A stretch of DNA of 64,000 nucleotides, taken from Rheinheimera aquimaris (GTDB lineage Bacteria; Pseudomonadota; Gammaproteobacteria; Enterobacterales; Alteromonadaceae). Position 1 is the first letter of the stretch. Every line of letters starts with the position of its first letter. The stretch is from the NCBI RefSeq assembly GCF_020531985.1, contig NZ_JAJAVQ010000004.1, positions 124,001-188,000 of the forward strand, read 5' to 3'. Shown piece by piece: positions 29,737 through 38,974 of this stretch. Below the pieces are notes generated by a model. It ran no database searches and was not told the origin of the DNA. It saw only the letters and a list, made by a program, of their open reading frames with translations. Made by a program: the position numbers and the translations under genes.

Positions 29737-30540
29737 TTAACGAGACAGTGATTCTGTCAGGTGTGGGCGAATGCCTTTTAACATACCGGCTAATACTTTT
29801 GGTGCCGCTGCCACGACGTTACCACTGCGCAGGTGGTTGTTGCCGCCAACAAAGTCGCATACCAGGCCGCCAGCTTCACGCACAATCAGCTCACCGGCAG
29901 CGATATCCCACGGCTTTAAGCCAATTTCGAAGAAACCGTCAAAACGTCCTGCAGCAACATAGGCCAAATCTAACGCAGCTGAACCGGTACGGCGAATATC
30001 AGCCGCTTCAGCCAGTAAGCCTGTCAGCATAGCGCTGTGCGCCGGGATATGGGTTTTGTTTTTAAACGGAAAACCGGTTGCCAGTATAGTGCCGCCCATA
30101 TCAGGCAGGTTGTTTACGCGGATACGGGTGCCATTTAACTGCGCGCCGCGACCACGTGAAGCAGTGAATAGCTCACCACGCAGCGGGTCAAAAACCACTG
30201 CCTGATCAAGTTTACCCTGATGTTTTAAAGCGATAGACACCGCGAAATGCGGAATGCCTTTAATAAAGTTGGTGGTGCCGTCCAGCGGATCAATAATCCA
30301 TTGAAACTCGCTGTCGTTGTTGCCGTAATTGCCATGCTCTTCGCCGACAATACCGTGAGTCGGGAACGATTTTTTCAGTACCTGAACAATCGCCTGTTCA
30401 GCTTCTTTGTCTACATTGGTGACAAAGTCGTTAGTGCCTTTTTGTTGTTTCTGAACCATATCAAGCTGGCCACAGGCACGGGCGATCACGTTACCCGCGC
30501 TACGGGCAGCGCGAACCGCGATGTTTAACATCGGATGCAT
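29737..30540 (-). CDS. suhB: Inositol-1-monophosphatase SuhB
   Basis: This 267-aa protein is identical in length to E. coli SuhB. Metal-binding motifs of the inositol monophosphatase family are visible: GEEHG near residue 66, IDPLDGTTNF near 84 and the late WDIAAGELIVREAGG. SuhB hydrolyses inositol phosphates in vitro and also joins rRNA transcription antitermination complexes. The frame is open to 30630, but the family N-terminus MHPMLNIAV begins at 30540. trmJ, its frequent divergent neighbour, is about 20 kb away here. Confidence 0.96.
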   Translation of the reverse strand: MHPMLNIAVRAARSAGNVIARACGQLDMVQKQQKGTNDFVTNVDKEAEQAIVQVLKKSFPTHGIVGEEHGNYGNNDSEFQWIIDPLDGTTNFIKGIPHFAVSIALKHQGKLDQAVVFDPLRGELFTASRGRGAQLNGTRIRVNNLPDMGGTILATGFPFKNKTHIPAHSAMLTGLLAEAADIRRTGSAALDLAYVAAGRFDGFFEIGLKPWDIAAGELIVREAGGLVCDFVGGNNHLRSGNVVAAAPKVLAGMLKGIRPHLTESLSR

Positions 30541-30803
30541 AGCAATTACCTTATTTTGAAAAGAGCTGTGTAAATTTCGGTCAAAAGAGCGGCGCACATT
30601 GTAACGGCTGCGCGGCAAAAGTAAAGGCAAAACCTGCTTCGTTAAGCATTTTGCTGACTGTTTATCTTTGCTTACAAAACGTCACGCTGGAAACAGACAT
30701 TTTCGGGTAAACTCTAGGTAGTCGTTCAGATAAAATTCAGCTAAACCGGTCAGAATTTAACCGTTGTCCGTTAATGATGGAACACAACGGTAAAGGAGCA
30801 AAA

Positions 30804-31535
30804 ATGAAAACTGTATTAATGTCGGCGTTACTTATCAGCACGCTAAGTCTGTCGGGCTGTGGTGCTTTGCATACTGCTGTCGCCAAACGTAATTTAGATG
30901 TGCAGACCAAAATGAGCAGCTCGATTTTTCTCGACCCGGTAGAGCCAGAGCAGCGCACTATTTTTGTCGATATCCGCAATACCTCTGATAAACCTGAATT
31001 CGATCTGAAACCACAAGTAGTACAAAGCCTGCAGGCGCGTGGGTATCAGGTTATTGATAGCCCTAAACGCGCGCATTACTGGTTACAAGCCAATGTATTA
31101 CAGGTTGGCCGCAGTAACGCCCGCGATACCAACAGCGCGCTTGCTGCCGGGCCGGGTATTGCCGCCGGTGCTGTAACAGGTTATGCCATTCACCGTGCAA
31201 CCGGTGGTAGCTCAGGCGGTGCGACAGCCGGAGCCCTTGTTGGCGGCGCTATAGTCGGTACCGTGGTCGATGCGATGGTAGAAGATGTGTATTACAGCGT
31301 GATCACTGATATTCAGATCATGGAGCGCTTTGATGGCACTGTCAGTGAAAGCTCGCAGCATCAGTTAATCCAGGGCGATAGTGGCAGCACGACATCCAGC
31401 TATCAACGTCAGAGCGACATGCGTAAATATCAGACCCGCGTCGCCAGCTTTGCCAATCAGGCTAATCTGAAGTGGCCAGAGGCAGAGCCACAACTAACCC
31501 AGGGCCTGGTGCGCTCACTGGCGGGTTTATTCTAA
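30804..31535 (+). CDS. TraT-like outer-membrane lipoprotein 1
   Basis: This protein of about 243 aa has a lipobox (LSGC, Cys near residue 17). The family core is GALHTAVAKRNLDVQTKMS and DPVEPEQRTIFVDIRNTS, with the ending LVRSLAGLF as in TraT. A Gly/Ala-rich segment (about 114-158; AAGAVTGYA, GGATAGALVGGAIVG) resembles the membrane-inserting region of TraT. TraT on F-type plasmids blocks mating with like cells and gives serum resistance; chromosomal copies have no assigned role. AAAGGAG five bases before ATG 30804 sets the start. A homologous gene follows without any gap. Confidence 0.9.
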   Translation: MKTVLMSALLISTLSLSGCGALHTAVAKRNLDVQTKMSSSIFLDPVEPEQRTIFVDIRNTSDKPEFDLKPQVVQSLQARGYQVIDSPKRAHYWLQANVLQVGRSNARDTNSALAAGPGIAAGAVTGYAIHRATGGSSGGATAGALVGGAIVGTVVDAMVEDVYYSVITDIQIMERFDGTVSESSQHQLIQGDSGSTTSSYQRQSDMRKYQTRVASFANQANLKWPEAEPQLTQGLVRSLAGLF

Positions 31536-32354
31536 ATGCGTATAGCTGCACTGCTGCTTGCCGTATGGGCATTAACTGCCTGTACGGCGTTGCATACGTC
31601 AGTCGCTAAGCGCGAGCTGGATGTGCAAACCCGCATGAGTCAGACGGTGTATTTAGACCCGGTAGAACCGGAGCAGCGCACGATTTTTGTTGATATCCGC
31701 AATACCACCGCCGAATACCAGTTACCGCTGAATGACGATGTGCGCCAGTTTATGCTGCAGCGTGGTTATCATCTGGTGAACTCGCCAATCAATGCCCAGT
31801 ACTGGCTGCAGGTAAATGTGCGTACCGTGCTAAAAGAGCGCCCTGACAAGGTATTAGCATCTGAATACGGTATGAGTGACGAAGAGATTCATGCGATGCT
31901 CAACCCTGGCATGGCACCGCCACCAGCCCCGGAAACACCCGAGCAGCGCAGCGAGCGCTACAGCCGCAATGCCGCCGTGTTTGTTGATACCTCAGTCGGC
32001 ACCAATATTGATGGCAAAGATGTTGCCCGTGCGCTGGTGGTACTGGCTGCTTTTGCCGGTGCTGAGTATATCGGTAACCAGCTGGTACAGGATAAGTATT
32101 ACACCATGCTGACCGATATTCAGATTGCCGAGCGCATCGCGCCGGACAGCGAGCAAAAAGTACAGGAATACAGCGAGCATCAGTTACTACAGGGCGACAG
32201 TGGTGCTTTTGAGCAGTTATGGCAACGTGACACTGATATGCGTAAATACCAGCTTAAAGTGGTGAGTTTTGCCAACAAAGCCAATCTGGACTGGCAGGAC
32301 GCTGAACAGCCGCTACATCAGGGCTTACTGCGCTCGTTAGCCGGTATCTTCTGA
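31536..32354 (+). CDS. TraT-like lipoprotein 2 (tandem paralogue)
   Basis: This 272-aa protein begins directly after the stop codon of the first copy. It repeats its core (TALHTSVAKRELDVQTRMS, DPVEPEQRTIFVDIRNTT, ending LLRSLAGIF) and has its own lipobox, LTAC. The Gly-rich middle of copy 1 is replaced by a proline/charged stretch (MAPPPAPETPEQRSER) and a less glycine-rich hydrophobic helix (ALVVLAAFAGAEYIG). It is a tandem duplication with a diverged centre. It has no clear Shine-Dalgarno, so translation is likely coupled to copy 1. It meets fpr tail-to-tail with a 4-base gap. Confidence 0.88.
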   Translation: MRIAALLLAVWALTACTALHTSVAKRELDVQTRMSQTVYLDPVEPEQRTIFVDIRNTTAEYQLPLNDDVRQFMLQRGYHLVNSPINAQYWLQVNVRTVLKERPDKVLASEYGMSDEEIHAMLNPGMAPPPAPETPEQRSERYSRNAAVFVDTSVGTNIDGKDVARALVVLAAFAGAEYIGNQLVQDKYYTMLTDIQIAERIAPDSEQKVQEYSEHQLLQGDSGAFEQLWQRDTDMRKYQLKVVSFANKANLDWQDAEQPLHQGLLRSLAGIF

Positions 32355-32358
32355 TATT

Positions 32359-33099
32359 CTACCAGTATTGTTCCACTGTAATATTGCCGGGGCTGCGGCG
32401 CAGGTTTTTGGTCAGTCCCAGGCCTTCCAGTACCGCTTTGGTATCGGTAATCATTTGCGGATTGCCGCATAACATCACCTGCGAGCGGTTAGTCAAACTT
32501 TGCTGACACGCGCTTTGCAGTTCCCCGCTTTGTATCAGCTCAGGCAAACGTTTACTCAGGGCGCCGCTGTGCGCTTCGCGGGTAACAATTGGCTGATAGT
32601 GCAGCTGGCCGGGATATTGGTGCTGGCATTGTGTTATCAGCTCGCGATAGACCAGATCGGCAATGGTGCGCACGCTGTGCACCAGTATGACATGGTTAAA
32701 GCGCTGCCAAAGCTGCGTTGTGCCAAGCATCGACAAGTAAGGGCCGATACCGGTGCCGCTTGCCATCAGCCACAGGTTATCACCAGCGGGCACTTCATCC
32801 AGCACAAAAAAGCCCGATGCCGGCTGGCTAACGTCCAGTGTGTCGCCCATTTTCAGCTGTTGCAGCAGTGGCGACAACTTGCCATCGGCAACTGTGCTGA
32901 CTAAAAATTCCAGCTCAGTATTGCCGGGGCTGTTAACCAGTGAATAAGCACGCTGCACGCGCCCGTCGTGGGTATCGATACCCAAGCGCACAAACTGGCC
33001 GGCGGTGAAGTCAAAGGCACTGGTCTGTATTTTTACGCTGAATAAATTGGCATGCCAGTGATGGTTGTCGGTTACGGTGCCGCTAAGCCATTGCGCCAT
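32359..33099 (-). CDS. fpr: Ferredoxin/flavodoxin-NADP reductase
   Basis: This protein of about 246 aa has an FAD domain (FTAGQFVRLGID, RAYSLVNSP near residue 51) and an NADP domain (MASGTGIGPYLSML near 115; MLCGNPQMI near 210), ending in an aromatic VEQYW as in Fpr. It moves electrons between NADPH and ferredoxin or flavodoxin. GAGGA eight bases before ATG 33099 is preferred to the upstream TTG at 33114. The isc ferredoxin gene is far away in this window. Confidence 0.93.
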   Translation of the reverse strand: MAQWLSGTVTDNHHWHANLFSVKIQTSAFDFTAGQFVRLGIDTHDGRVQRAYSLVNSPGNTELEFLVSTVADGKLSPLLQQLKMGDTLDVSQPASGFFVLDEVPAGDNLWLMASGTGIGPYLSMLGTTQLWQRFNHVILVHSVRTIADLVYRELITQCQHQYPGQLHYQPIVTREAHSGALSKRLPELIQSGELQSACQQSLTNRSQVMLCGNPQMITDTKAVLEGLGLTKNLRRSPGNITVEQYW

Positions 33100-33200
33100 A
33101 GTCTGTGTCCTCAAGCTTGCTTTGGCTCTAGCCTAGCAAAGCTGAGCGGATACTCAAGCTAAGCCTTAATCGGTAACACATGCAGCGGCGGGTAGCAAAG

Positions 33201-33230
33201 GCAGATAAACAGCGACAGCTGTTTATCTGC
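33201..33230. repeat. Perfect 13-bp inverted repeat
   Basis: GCAGATAAACAGC (33201-33213) and GCTGTTTATCTGC (33218-33230) pair perfectly around GACA, nine bases from the end of the PEP-CTERM gene. Neither strand has a T-run after it. It may terminate the PEP-CTERM transcript. Confidence 0.65.
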
Positions 33231-33238
33231 GTTACAGC

Positions 33239-33886
33239 TTAGCTTTTTTTGCGCAGTAAACCGAATAAGCCGGCAGCCAATAGTAGCAGGCTGGCTGGCG
33301 CCGGTACCGGATTTGGCGGGTTAACCACTTCGGCTGAGGCCACGCCGTCCAGCCATAGGCTGTACATGCTGCCAACCGGGTCGCCATTTGGCGCGGTTCT
33401 GTTGTTGCCAAAATACCAGTCACCAATGCTGCAGCTGCTGGTATCGGCACAACTGGCATTGCTGGCTAAACCTGCAAATGGGTTGCCAGAGAACAGGTTT
33501 TGGCCAGCGATTGGAAAATTACTAAATACGCTCATCGTAAAATAGTAAGTGCCAGCACTTAACACTGTTTGAAAACCTGAATCATAACGGGTCTGGGTGG
33601 CCGGGTTGATATTTGGGTTATCATCATTATCCAGTAACAGATTACCTGCGCTGTCCCATAAGCTGGTAATAGGGTCGAAATTAGCATAGTCACCGAAAGA
33701 GTCGGTCCAGCCTCTGATATTGCTGTCGGTTTCAACAACAAACTCGGTAATAACCACAGAGTTAGGGTTGGCCAGTTCGCCAGTGAAATGAATCAAAGCG
33801 GCATTTGCTGTGGTGCTTAACACCAGGGCCGCGGGTAAAACGGTATATTTTAATAAAGCAGATACTGTGTTTTTATAACTTAACAT
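33239..33886 (-). CDS. PEP-CTERM sorting-signal protein
   Basis: This 215-aa exported protein has a signal peptide (cleavage near TANA-AL) and a Cys-poor beta-rich middle. Its C-terminal tag (VPAPASLLLLAAGLFGLL then RKKS) has the motif, membrane span and basic tail recognised by exosortases. Such proteins are processed and released to the surface, often in exopolysaccharide or biofilm matrices. The middle (YYFTMSVFSN, NPFAGLASNASC) resembles DVUA0089-type bundles but is not diagnostic. No exosortase gene lies in the window. Confidence 0.88.
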   Translation of the reverse strand: MLSYKNTVSALLKYTVLPAALVLSTTANAALIHFTGELANPNSVVITEFVVETDSNIRGWTDSFGDYANFDPITSLWDSAGNLLLDNDDNPNINPATQTRYDSGFQTVLSAGTYYFTMSVFSNFPIAGQNLFSGNPFAGLASNASCADTSSCSIGDWYFGNNRTAPNGDPVGSMYSLWLDGVASAEVVNPPNPVPAPASLLLLAAGLFGLLRKKS

Positions 33887-34184
33887 GCGTTTTCCTTGCT
33901 CTTGTTATTCTTGGCTGAATTGTTTCAGCGGCGCAGCAAAGCGAAAAACATGCCATAAGTTAAATTGTTGAATTTAAAGTTGTTATATTGTTTTATTTGT
34001 AGCGATGTAAAATTTTCTGACAAATGATGGCAGAAAAAAATGTGTTTTAAGTCATTGTCTTAAGCAATATTGTATATTGTCCCTGTTAAAACTATTTTCC
34101 CGCATTAAGAAACACTAAAACAGCACTAAACTAAAGCGGCTACGCATGTTATGTTGGTTAGCAAAGTCATTTAGTCAGTTGAAT
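33887..34184. other. Divergent PEP-CTERM/STAND intergenic region
   Basis: This AT-rich gap has several AAT/ATT-rich runs, including CAATATTG near 34066. No clear -35/-10 pair or operator was recognised. Confidence 0.35.
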
Positions 34185-37100
34185 ATGAGTAACGCGTTTT
34201 TTTTCGGCGACTGGCAGGTTGAGCCTGCAGCTAACACAGTGCGCTGCGGTAAACAGGTGTATCAGCTTGAGCCCAAAGCCATGGATGTGCTGCTGCTGTT
34301 GTGTCGCCATGCCGGTGAAGTATTAAGCAGTGATGATATCGCCAGTAAGTGCTGGCCCGGAACTGACACCGGCGACAACCCTTTGCATAAGATAATTACC
34401 CAGCTGCGTAAGGCGCTGGGGGATAGTGCTACTGCACCTAAATACATAGAAACCATCCGTAAGCGCGGCTACCGTACCTTAGCTGAGGTGCGCTTTCCGC
34501 TGGGGCAGGAGCAAAGCGTACAACAACATAGCTGGCAGCAGGGTTCGCCTTTCCCCGGGCTGCAGGCCTACGATGCCCGCTATGCCAGAGTGTTTTTTGG
34601 CCGCGGCTCGCAAATAGATACTTTACTTAGCCGTATCGCACAGCAAATTCAGTTTGGCCGTGCTTTTTGTTTACTGCTCGGGCCAAGCGGCAGTGGTAAA
34701 TCGTCGCTGATTAACGCCGGCGTTATGCCAAACCTTATGCAGCCAGGCGGCTACAATGGCGTGCAGGTGTTATCGTTTTCAAGTCTGGATTTGGCCGATG
34801 TTGCCCCCGGTCAGTTACTGACCGATTTAGCCAGCGCCTTGCTTGATTGGGAGCTTAACGATAAGCCGGTGTTTGCCGGCGACAGTGCGCAAAGCCTGGC
34901 TGAAGCACTGCGGCTGCAGCCAGATCAGATAATTGCGCGTGCCGTGGCAAACTTACCGAAAGCTGCACAGGCAAAAAGCCGTTTTGCACTCTTTGTCGAT
35001 CGGTTAGAGGTGCTGCTGTCATCGCCGCTGTTTAGCAGCGCTGAGCGCGAACAATTTACCCAACTGCTGGAACAACTGGCTACCAGTGGTGCGGTACTGG
35101 TGTTAAGTGCCTGCCGCAATGAGTTTTATCCATTGCTGGTTGATTACCCAAGCTTAATTGCCGGTAAAGCCAAAGGCGCGCATTTTGACCTGGCGGCCCC
35201 GGGCCGCGCCGATTTGCTGCAGATGATCCGTTTACCCGCACTGGCGGCAGGTTTGAGTTTTGACACCGACCCGGACAGCGCCACCCCGCTTGATGAACTG
35301 CTATGCAGCGAAGCAGCCAGTAACCCTGATGCCTTACCCATGCTGCAATATACGCTGCAGGAATTATATTTGCGCCGCAGTAAAGACAATAAACTGCTGG
35401 TATCAGTCTATAAAACTCTCGGCGGCATTGAAGGCGCCATTGGCAAAAATGCCGAGCAGGCGATAGCAAAGCTATCAGCAGACGAAAAAGCCAGCCTGCC
35501 GCGCGTGCTGTCGATGCTGGTAACCCTGCGAGAAGATGAAAAAAGCATCACCAGCCGCAGTGGCCGGGTGGCGCAACTGCAAACCGATGCCGAGCGGGCG
35601 CTGGTGCAAACCATGGTAGAGCAGCGCTTATTTGTGTCGCACCTGCAAAACGGCGAGCCGTGTTTTAGCATAGCGCATGAGGCACTGCTTCGGCGCTGGC
35701 CGCGGGCAACCGCCTGGATAGCAGAGCATTTTGATAGCTTAAGCGTAAAAAGCCGCTTGCAGCATTTAACCCGGCGCTGGCATACCGAGCACTACAACAG
35801 TGCTTACCTGCTGGCTGAAGGTAAACCGCTGCAAGAAGCCTTGCAGTTAAAACAAAACCGTTTGTTCCAGCTTGATGCCGAAGAAAGCGAATTTTTACAG
35901 GCATCTGCGCATAAAGTGCGGCTTAAACGCTGGATAAGGCGCGGCACAGTGGCATTGCTGTGCGTGCTGACCTTTACTGCAATAACCATGAGCGTAAAAA
36001 GCTATAAAGCCGAGCTGTTAGCGCAGCAAAAGCGGCTGGCAGCAGAAAACCTGCTCGGCTTTATGGTAGGCGAATTCGCCGACAAGCTGCGCAGCATAGG
36101 CCGGATGGATTTACTCGATGGTATCAGCAACAAGGCATTGGAATACTTTACCGACTTTACACCCAGTGATGGCAGCTTAACCACAGAAGCTCGGCTGCAA
36201 CACGGCCAAACGTTAGAGGCCATGGGCGAAGTGGCCTACTCGCGTGGTAAAACCGATGAAGCCACCGCTGCGCTGCAGGCAGCCCGGGTGCAGTTAGAGG
36301 CGGTATTGGCAGAGCAGCCGGATAATTTAGAGCTGTTAAAAACACTGGGCGCGAATGCTTTTTGGCTGGGGCAGATACAATACGACGCCAGCAACTGGCA
36401 GGCGACCCAGCCAGAGTTTGAACGGTATTATCAGTATAGTGAGCGCATGTTTGAGCTGGCTCCGGATAATGTCGACGCCATTATGGAACTATCATACGCT
36501 ACCAATTCACTGGGCTCACTGGCGATGCAGCGCCAACAATTTGATATAGCTAGGGAAAATTTCGAAGAGTCTCTGCGCTTAAGATTACTGTTACAACAGC
36601 ATCAGGTCGACGATGAGCAACTACTCGCTGATATTGCTAATGCTCGCTCCTGGTTAGCAAGTGCGACTTTGGCAGAAGGGAATGTGCATTTAGCTGTTGA
36701 AATTCATCGGAAATTGCAGGCTGAGCTAATCAGTAGCAGAACTAAACAAGAACCTTACCTACTTGATATTCTATCGAGCAGTTACCAAAAGCTAGCAGAG
36801 CTGCTGATTTATCAGGGTAAAATAACGGAAGCGCAAACAGCATCATCACAAGGTGAACAGGCTCTATCACAAGCGATAGAACAAGATCCTGAAAATAGCC
36901 GTTGGCAAAGGAATAGATATTTTCTGTATTTCCAAAAATTTAATGTAAACCCAAGCTCGAATGCGCCAGAGATAGAACATGAGCTTAATTTATTAACTGA
37001 TGCGTTGGACGCACAGAAAAATGTACTGTCAAATACCAATCGTAAAGACATTTCGGCTAGGCTTTGGCTCTCTGCCGCAGCTCAGCTACAGGAGATTGGT

Positions 37101-37445
37101 CAGTTTTCGCTGAGCGAAAAATATGCTGATTTGGCACATGTCAGTTTTGCTGAGCTGGCAGAGGAATTTAAGTTAAACCGTAATTTTATGGCGGCGTTAT
37201 CAGATAGCCAAATATTAAAAGCCAGAGCTGCTAAGGCTGCTGACAAACCTGAAGTTGCGACAGATTTGTGTCGCCAGGTGAAAGAACGTTTAGCAATAAT
37301 CGTTAAGCAAAATAAAGAGCCTCGGTACGTTATTGCATATGCAAAATCGCTGGACTGTCTTGACGAGTTAAATAACTCTCCAGAGATTATTGCTACGTTA
37401 CAGCAGAATGGCTTAGTAAATTATCACTTCTTATCCCAACCATAA
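34185..37445 (+). CDS. Winged-helix / STAND NTPase / TPR transmembrane regulator
   Basis: This protein of about 1086 aa has four parts. Residues 4-100 form an OmpR/CadC-type winged helix ([29 protein letters not shown]). Residues about 120-510 form an nSTAND1-type NTPase with [20 protein letters not shown], Walker [10 protein letters not shown] (166-174) and Walker [10 protein letters not shown] (about 270-278). A single helix at 585-603 follows basic RLKRWIRRG. Residues about 640-1080 are TPR-like helices, so these should be periplasmic. This is a CadC-like one-component design with a signalling ATPase inserted. The frame is open to ATG 34146; 34185 matches the family N-terminus, but neither has a good Shine-Dalgarno. 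The last 900 bases are visibly more AT-rich. A small gene follows 11 bp on. The function is unknown. Confidence 0.85.
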   Translation: MSNAFFFGDWQVEPAANTVRCGKQVYQLEPKAMDVLLLLCRHAGEVLSSDDIASKCWPGTDTGDNPLHKIITQLRKALGDSATAPKYIETIRKRGYRTLAEVRFPLGQEQSVQQHSWQQGSPFPGLQAYDARYARVFFGRGSQIDTLLSRIAQQIQFGRAFCLLLGPSGSGKSSLINAGVMPNLMQPGGYNGVQVLSFSSLDLADVAPGQLLTDLASALLDWELNDKPVFAGDSAQSLAEALRLQPDQIIARAVANLPKAAQAKSRFALFVDRLEVLLSSPLFSSAEREQFTQLLEQLATSGAVLVLSACRNEFYPLLVDYPSLIAGKAKGAHFDLAAPGRADLLQMIRLPALAAGLSFDTDPDSATPLDELLCSEAASNPDALPMLQYTLQELYLRRSKDNKLLVSVYKTLGGIEGAIGKNAEQAIAKLSADEKASLPRVLSMLVTLREDEKSITSRSGRVAQLQTDAERALVQTMVEQRLFVSHLQNGEPCFSIAHEALLRRWPRATAWIAEHFDSLSVKSRLQHLTRRWHTEHYNSAYLLAEGKPLQEALQLKQNRLFQLDAEESEFLQASAHKVRLKRWIRRGTVALLCVLTFTAITMSVKSYKAELLAQQKRLAAENLLGFMVGEFADKLRSIGRMDLLDGISNKALEYFTDFTPSDGSLTTEARLQHGQTLEAMGEVAYSRGKTDEATAALQAARVQLEAVLAEQPDNLELLKTLGANAFWLGQIQYDASNWQATQPEFERYYQYSERMFELAPDNVDAIMELSYATNSLGSLAMQRQQFDIARENFEESLRLRLLLQQHQVDDEQLLADIANARSWLASATLAEGNVHLAVEIHRKLQAELISSRTKQEPYLLDILSSSYQKLAELLIYQGKITEAQTASSQGEQALSQAIEQDPENSRWQRNRYFLYFQKFNVNPSSNAPEIEHELNLLTDALDAQKNVLSNTNRKDISARLWLSAAAQLQEIGQFSLSEKYADLAHVSFAELAEEFKLNRNFMAALSDSQILKARAAKAADKPEVATDLCRQVKERLAIIVKQNKEPRYVIAYAKSLDCLDELNNSPEIIATLQQNGLVNYHFLSQP

Positions 37446-37456
37446 GGAAATATGTT

Positions 37457-37828
37457 ATGCCTAACACTCAAGCATCTGCGCTAATGCAGGTTATTGTTAA
37501 TTTGGAAAATGGCGAGCCGGTATTTAGTTACAAGAATAGCGCTGGCCAGCCATGTGAAGGTGATGTGACCGTTACTGAAGCCGGCACTATCACTTATCAG
37601 CTGGTCGATAATACCGGTAAAGGTTTAAAGTTTGCAGGTGTCGGTTTTACCACACCTTTTGACGATATTATTGATGCGATCACTGTTAGCGCCGATGGTC
37701 AGTATGTGCAAATGCTTGATCTGGATCGTACACCGGGCCAAACCAAATTTCAGTTTGTTTTAACAAACACGACAAATACTCTGATGGTGCTGAGTCCTGA
37801 TCCAGAAGTAAAAAACGATCCTAACTAA
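37457..37828 (+). CDS. Small protein paired with the STAND regulator
   Basis: This 123-aa protein has no signal peptide or membrane segment and a likely beta-sandwich pattern ([35 protein letters not shown]). It has no cysteine beyond one and ends [11 protein letters not shown]. From memory it resembles a family named DP-EP in public annotations, whose function is not known; this could not be verified here. It starts 11 bp after the STAND gene with AAGGAAAT upstream and ends at a strong terminator, so the two form one operon. It could be a target, sensor ligand or effector of the regulator. Confidence 0.8.
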   Translation: MPNTQASALMQVIVNLENGEPVFSYKNSAGQPCEGDVTVTEAGTITYQLVDNTGKGLKFAGVGFTTPFDDIIDAITVSADGQYVQMLDLDRTPGQTKFQFVLTNTTNTLMVLSPDPEVKNDPN

Positions 37829-37859
37829 ACCAGTAATTATCATGGTTTGATATTTTTAC

Positions 37860-37880
37860 AAGCCCCGAAAGGGGCTTTTT
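37860..37880 (+). terminator. Terminator of the STAND operon
   Basis: AAGCCCC-gaaa-GGGGCTT forms a 7-bp stem with a GNRA-type loop and a T5 tail, 31 bp after the stop codon. Confidence 0.92.
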
Positions 37881-37987
37881 AGTCTTTTAAATTCAATAAG
37901 ATAAATCAGAAGGTTGTCGGAAGGTTTGCGCGTATATAAGTCGCTAAAGTTGGCAGCAGTGAAGCCAATGAAAAGCGAGATACAACG

Positions 37988-38962
37988 ATGAATAAGCCGC
38001 TTAGCCAACGCCAACTTTTACCCACTGCGCTAAATGATGACAGTGCATGGCCCGATAACACCGACACTGCAATGTCGGCAGATTTGGATGTCGGTGGCTT
38101 TATTCAGTACCTGGCTGAAGCCGTACTGGTGGTAAGTACCGATGGCGTGATTGAGTGCGCCAATGCCAAGGCTGCGCTGCTGTTAAACTGCGTTGCCAAA
38201 CCGGTGATTGGCCGTCAGTGGACCGATTTTTTAGTCAGCCGCTGCCAACAGCAATACGATGGTTTGGTAAAACTGGTTTCAAAACGCATTTTATCGTTGC
38301 AGGCCGGGCCAACTGAAATGGCGCTGCGCTGTGCTGATGGTGAAATAAAAGATATTGAGCTGTCGGTATCGTTTTTACCTGAGCCAGAGCCGCGTCTGGT
38401 GCTGGTGATGCGTGATTTGACGCATTACAAAGCCGAATGTAACCAACTGCGTGAACTGGCGGCGACCGATGCGCTGACCGGGCTGGCAAACCGGCGGGCT
38501 TTTGATGATCAGTTGCAGCGCCATTGGCAGCAATGCACCGAGGCAAAGCGGCCGCTGAGTGTCGTCATTATTGATATCGACTTTTTTAAACAGTTTAACG
38601 ACCGCTATGGCCATATTCAGGGCGATGCCTGCCTGCGTAAAGTGGCTGGGGCTATTTTGCAGGCCATGCCGGTAGATGCCAAGCTGGCGGCACGCTATGG
38701 TGGTGAAGAGTTTGCGCTTATTCTGCCTAACCATAATGAAATTAGGGCGTTACAGGTAGCACGAGAAGTGCAGCATGCAGTGCGCCAGTTACAGTTTACC
38801 GATGCTGGCTTACCCACCACACTGAGTGTGTCGGTAAGCCAGGGTATTGCCACTGAGATTAACGGCCAGTACCGCACCAGCATGGCGCTGTTGTGTGCGG
38901 CTGATACCGCGTTATACCGGGCAAAATCAGATGGCCGTGACTGTATTAACGCCAGTTGCTAA
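37988..38962 (+). CDS. PAS-GGDEF diguanylate cyclase
   Basis: This 324-aa protein has a PAS-like domain (about 35-145; YLAEAVLVVSTDGVIECANA) and then a GGDEF domain starting at ATDALTGLANRRAFD (about 158) with the active-site YGGEEF near 238. It should condense two GTP to cyclic-di-GMP. The usual inhibitory RxxD site before GGEEF reads VDAK, so canonical product inhibition appears absent. It has no membrane segment. It is transcribed alone, between the STAND-operon terminator and a convergent thioesterase gene. Confidence 0.93.
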   Translation: MNKPLSQRQLLPTALNDDSAWPDNTDTAMSADLDVGGFIQYLAEAVLVVSTDGVIECANAKAALLLNCVAKPVIGRQWTDFLVSRCQQQYDGLVKLVSKRILSLQAGPTEMALRCADGEIKDIELSVSFLPEPEPRLVLVMRDLTHYKAECNQLRELAATDALTGLANRRAFDDQLQRHWQQCTEAKRPLSVVIIDIDFFKQFNDRYGHIQGDACLRKVAGAILQAMPVDAKLAARYGGEEFALILPNHNEIRALQVAREVQHAVRQLQFTDAGLPTTLSVSVSQGIATEINGQYRTSMALLCAADTALYRAKSDGRDCINASC

Positions 38963-38974
38963 ATAAGCCTGCTG

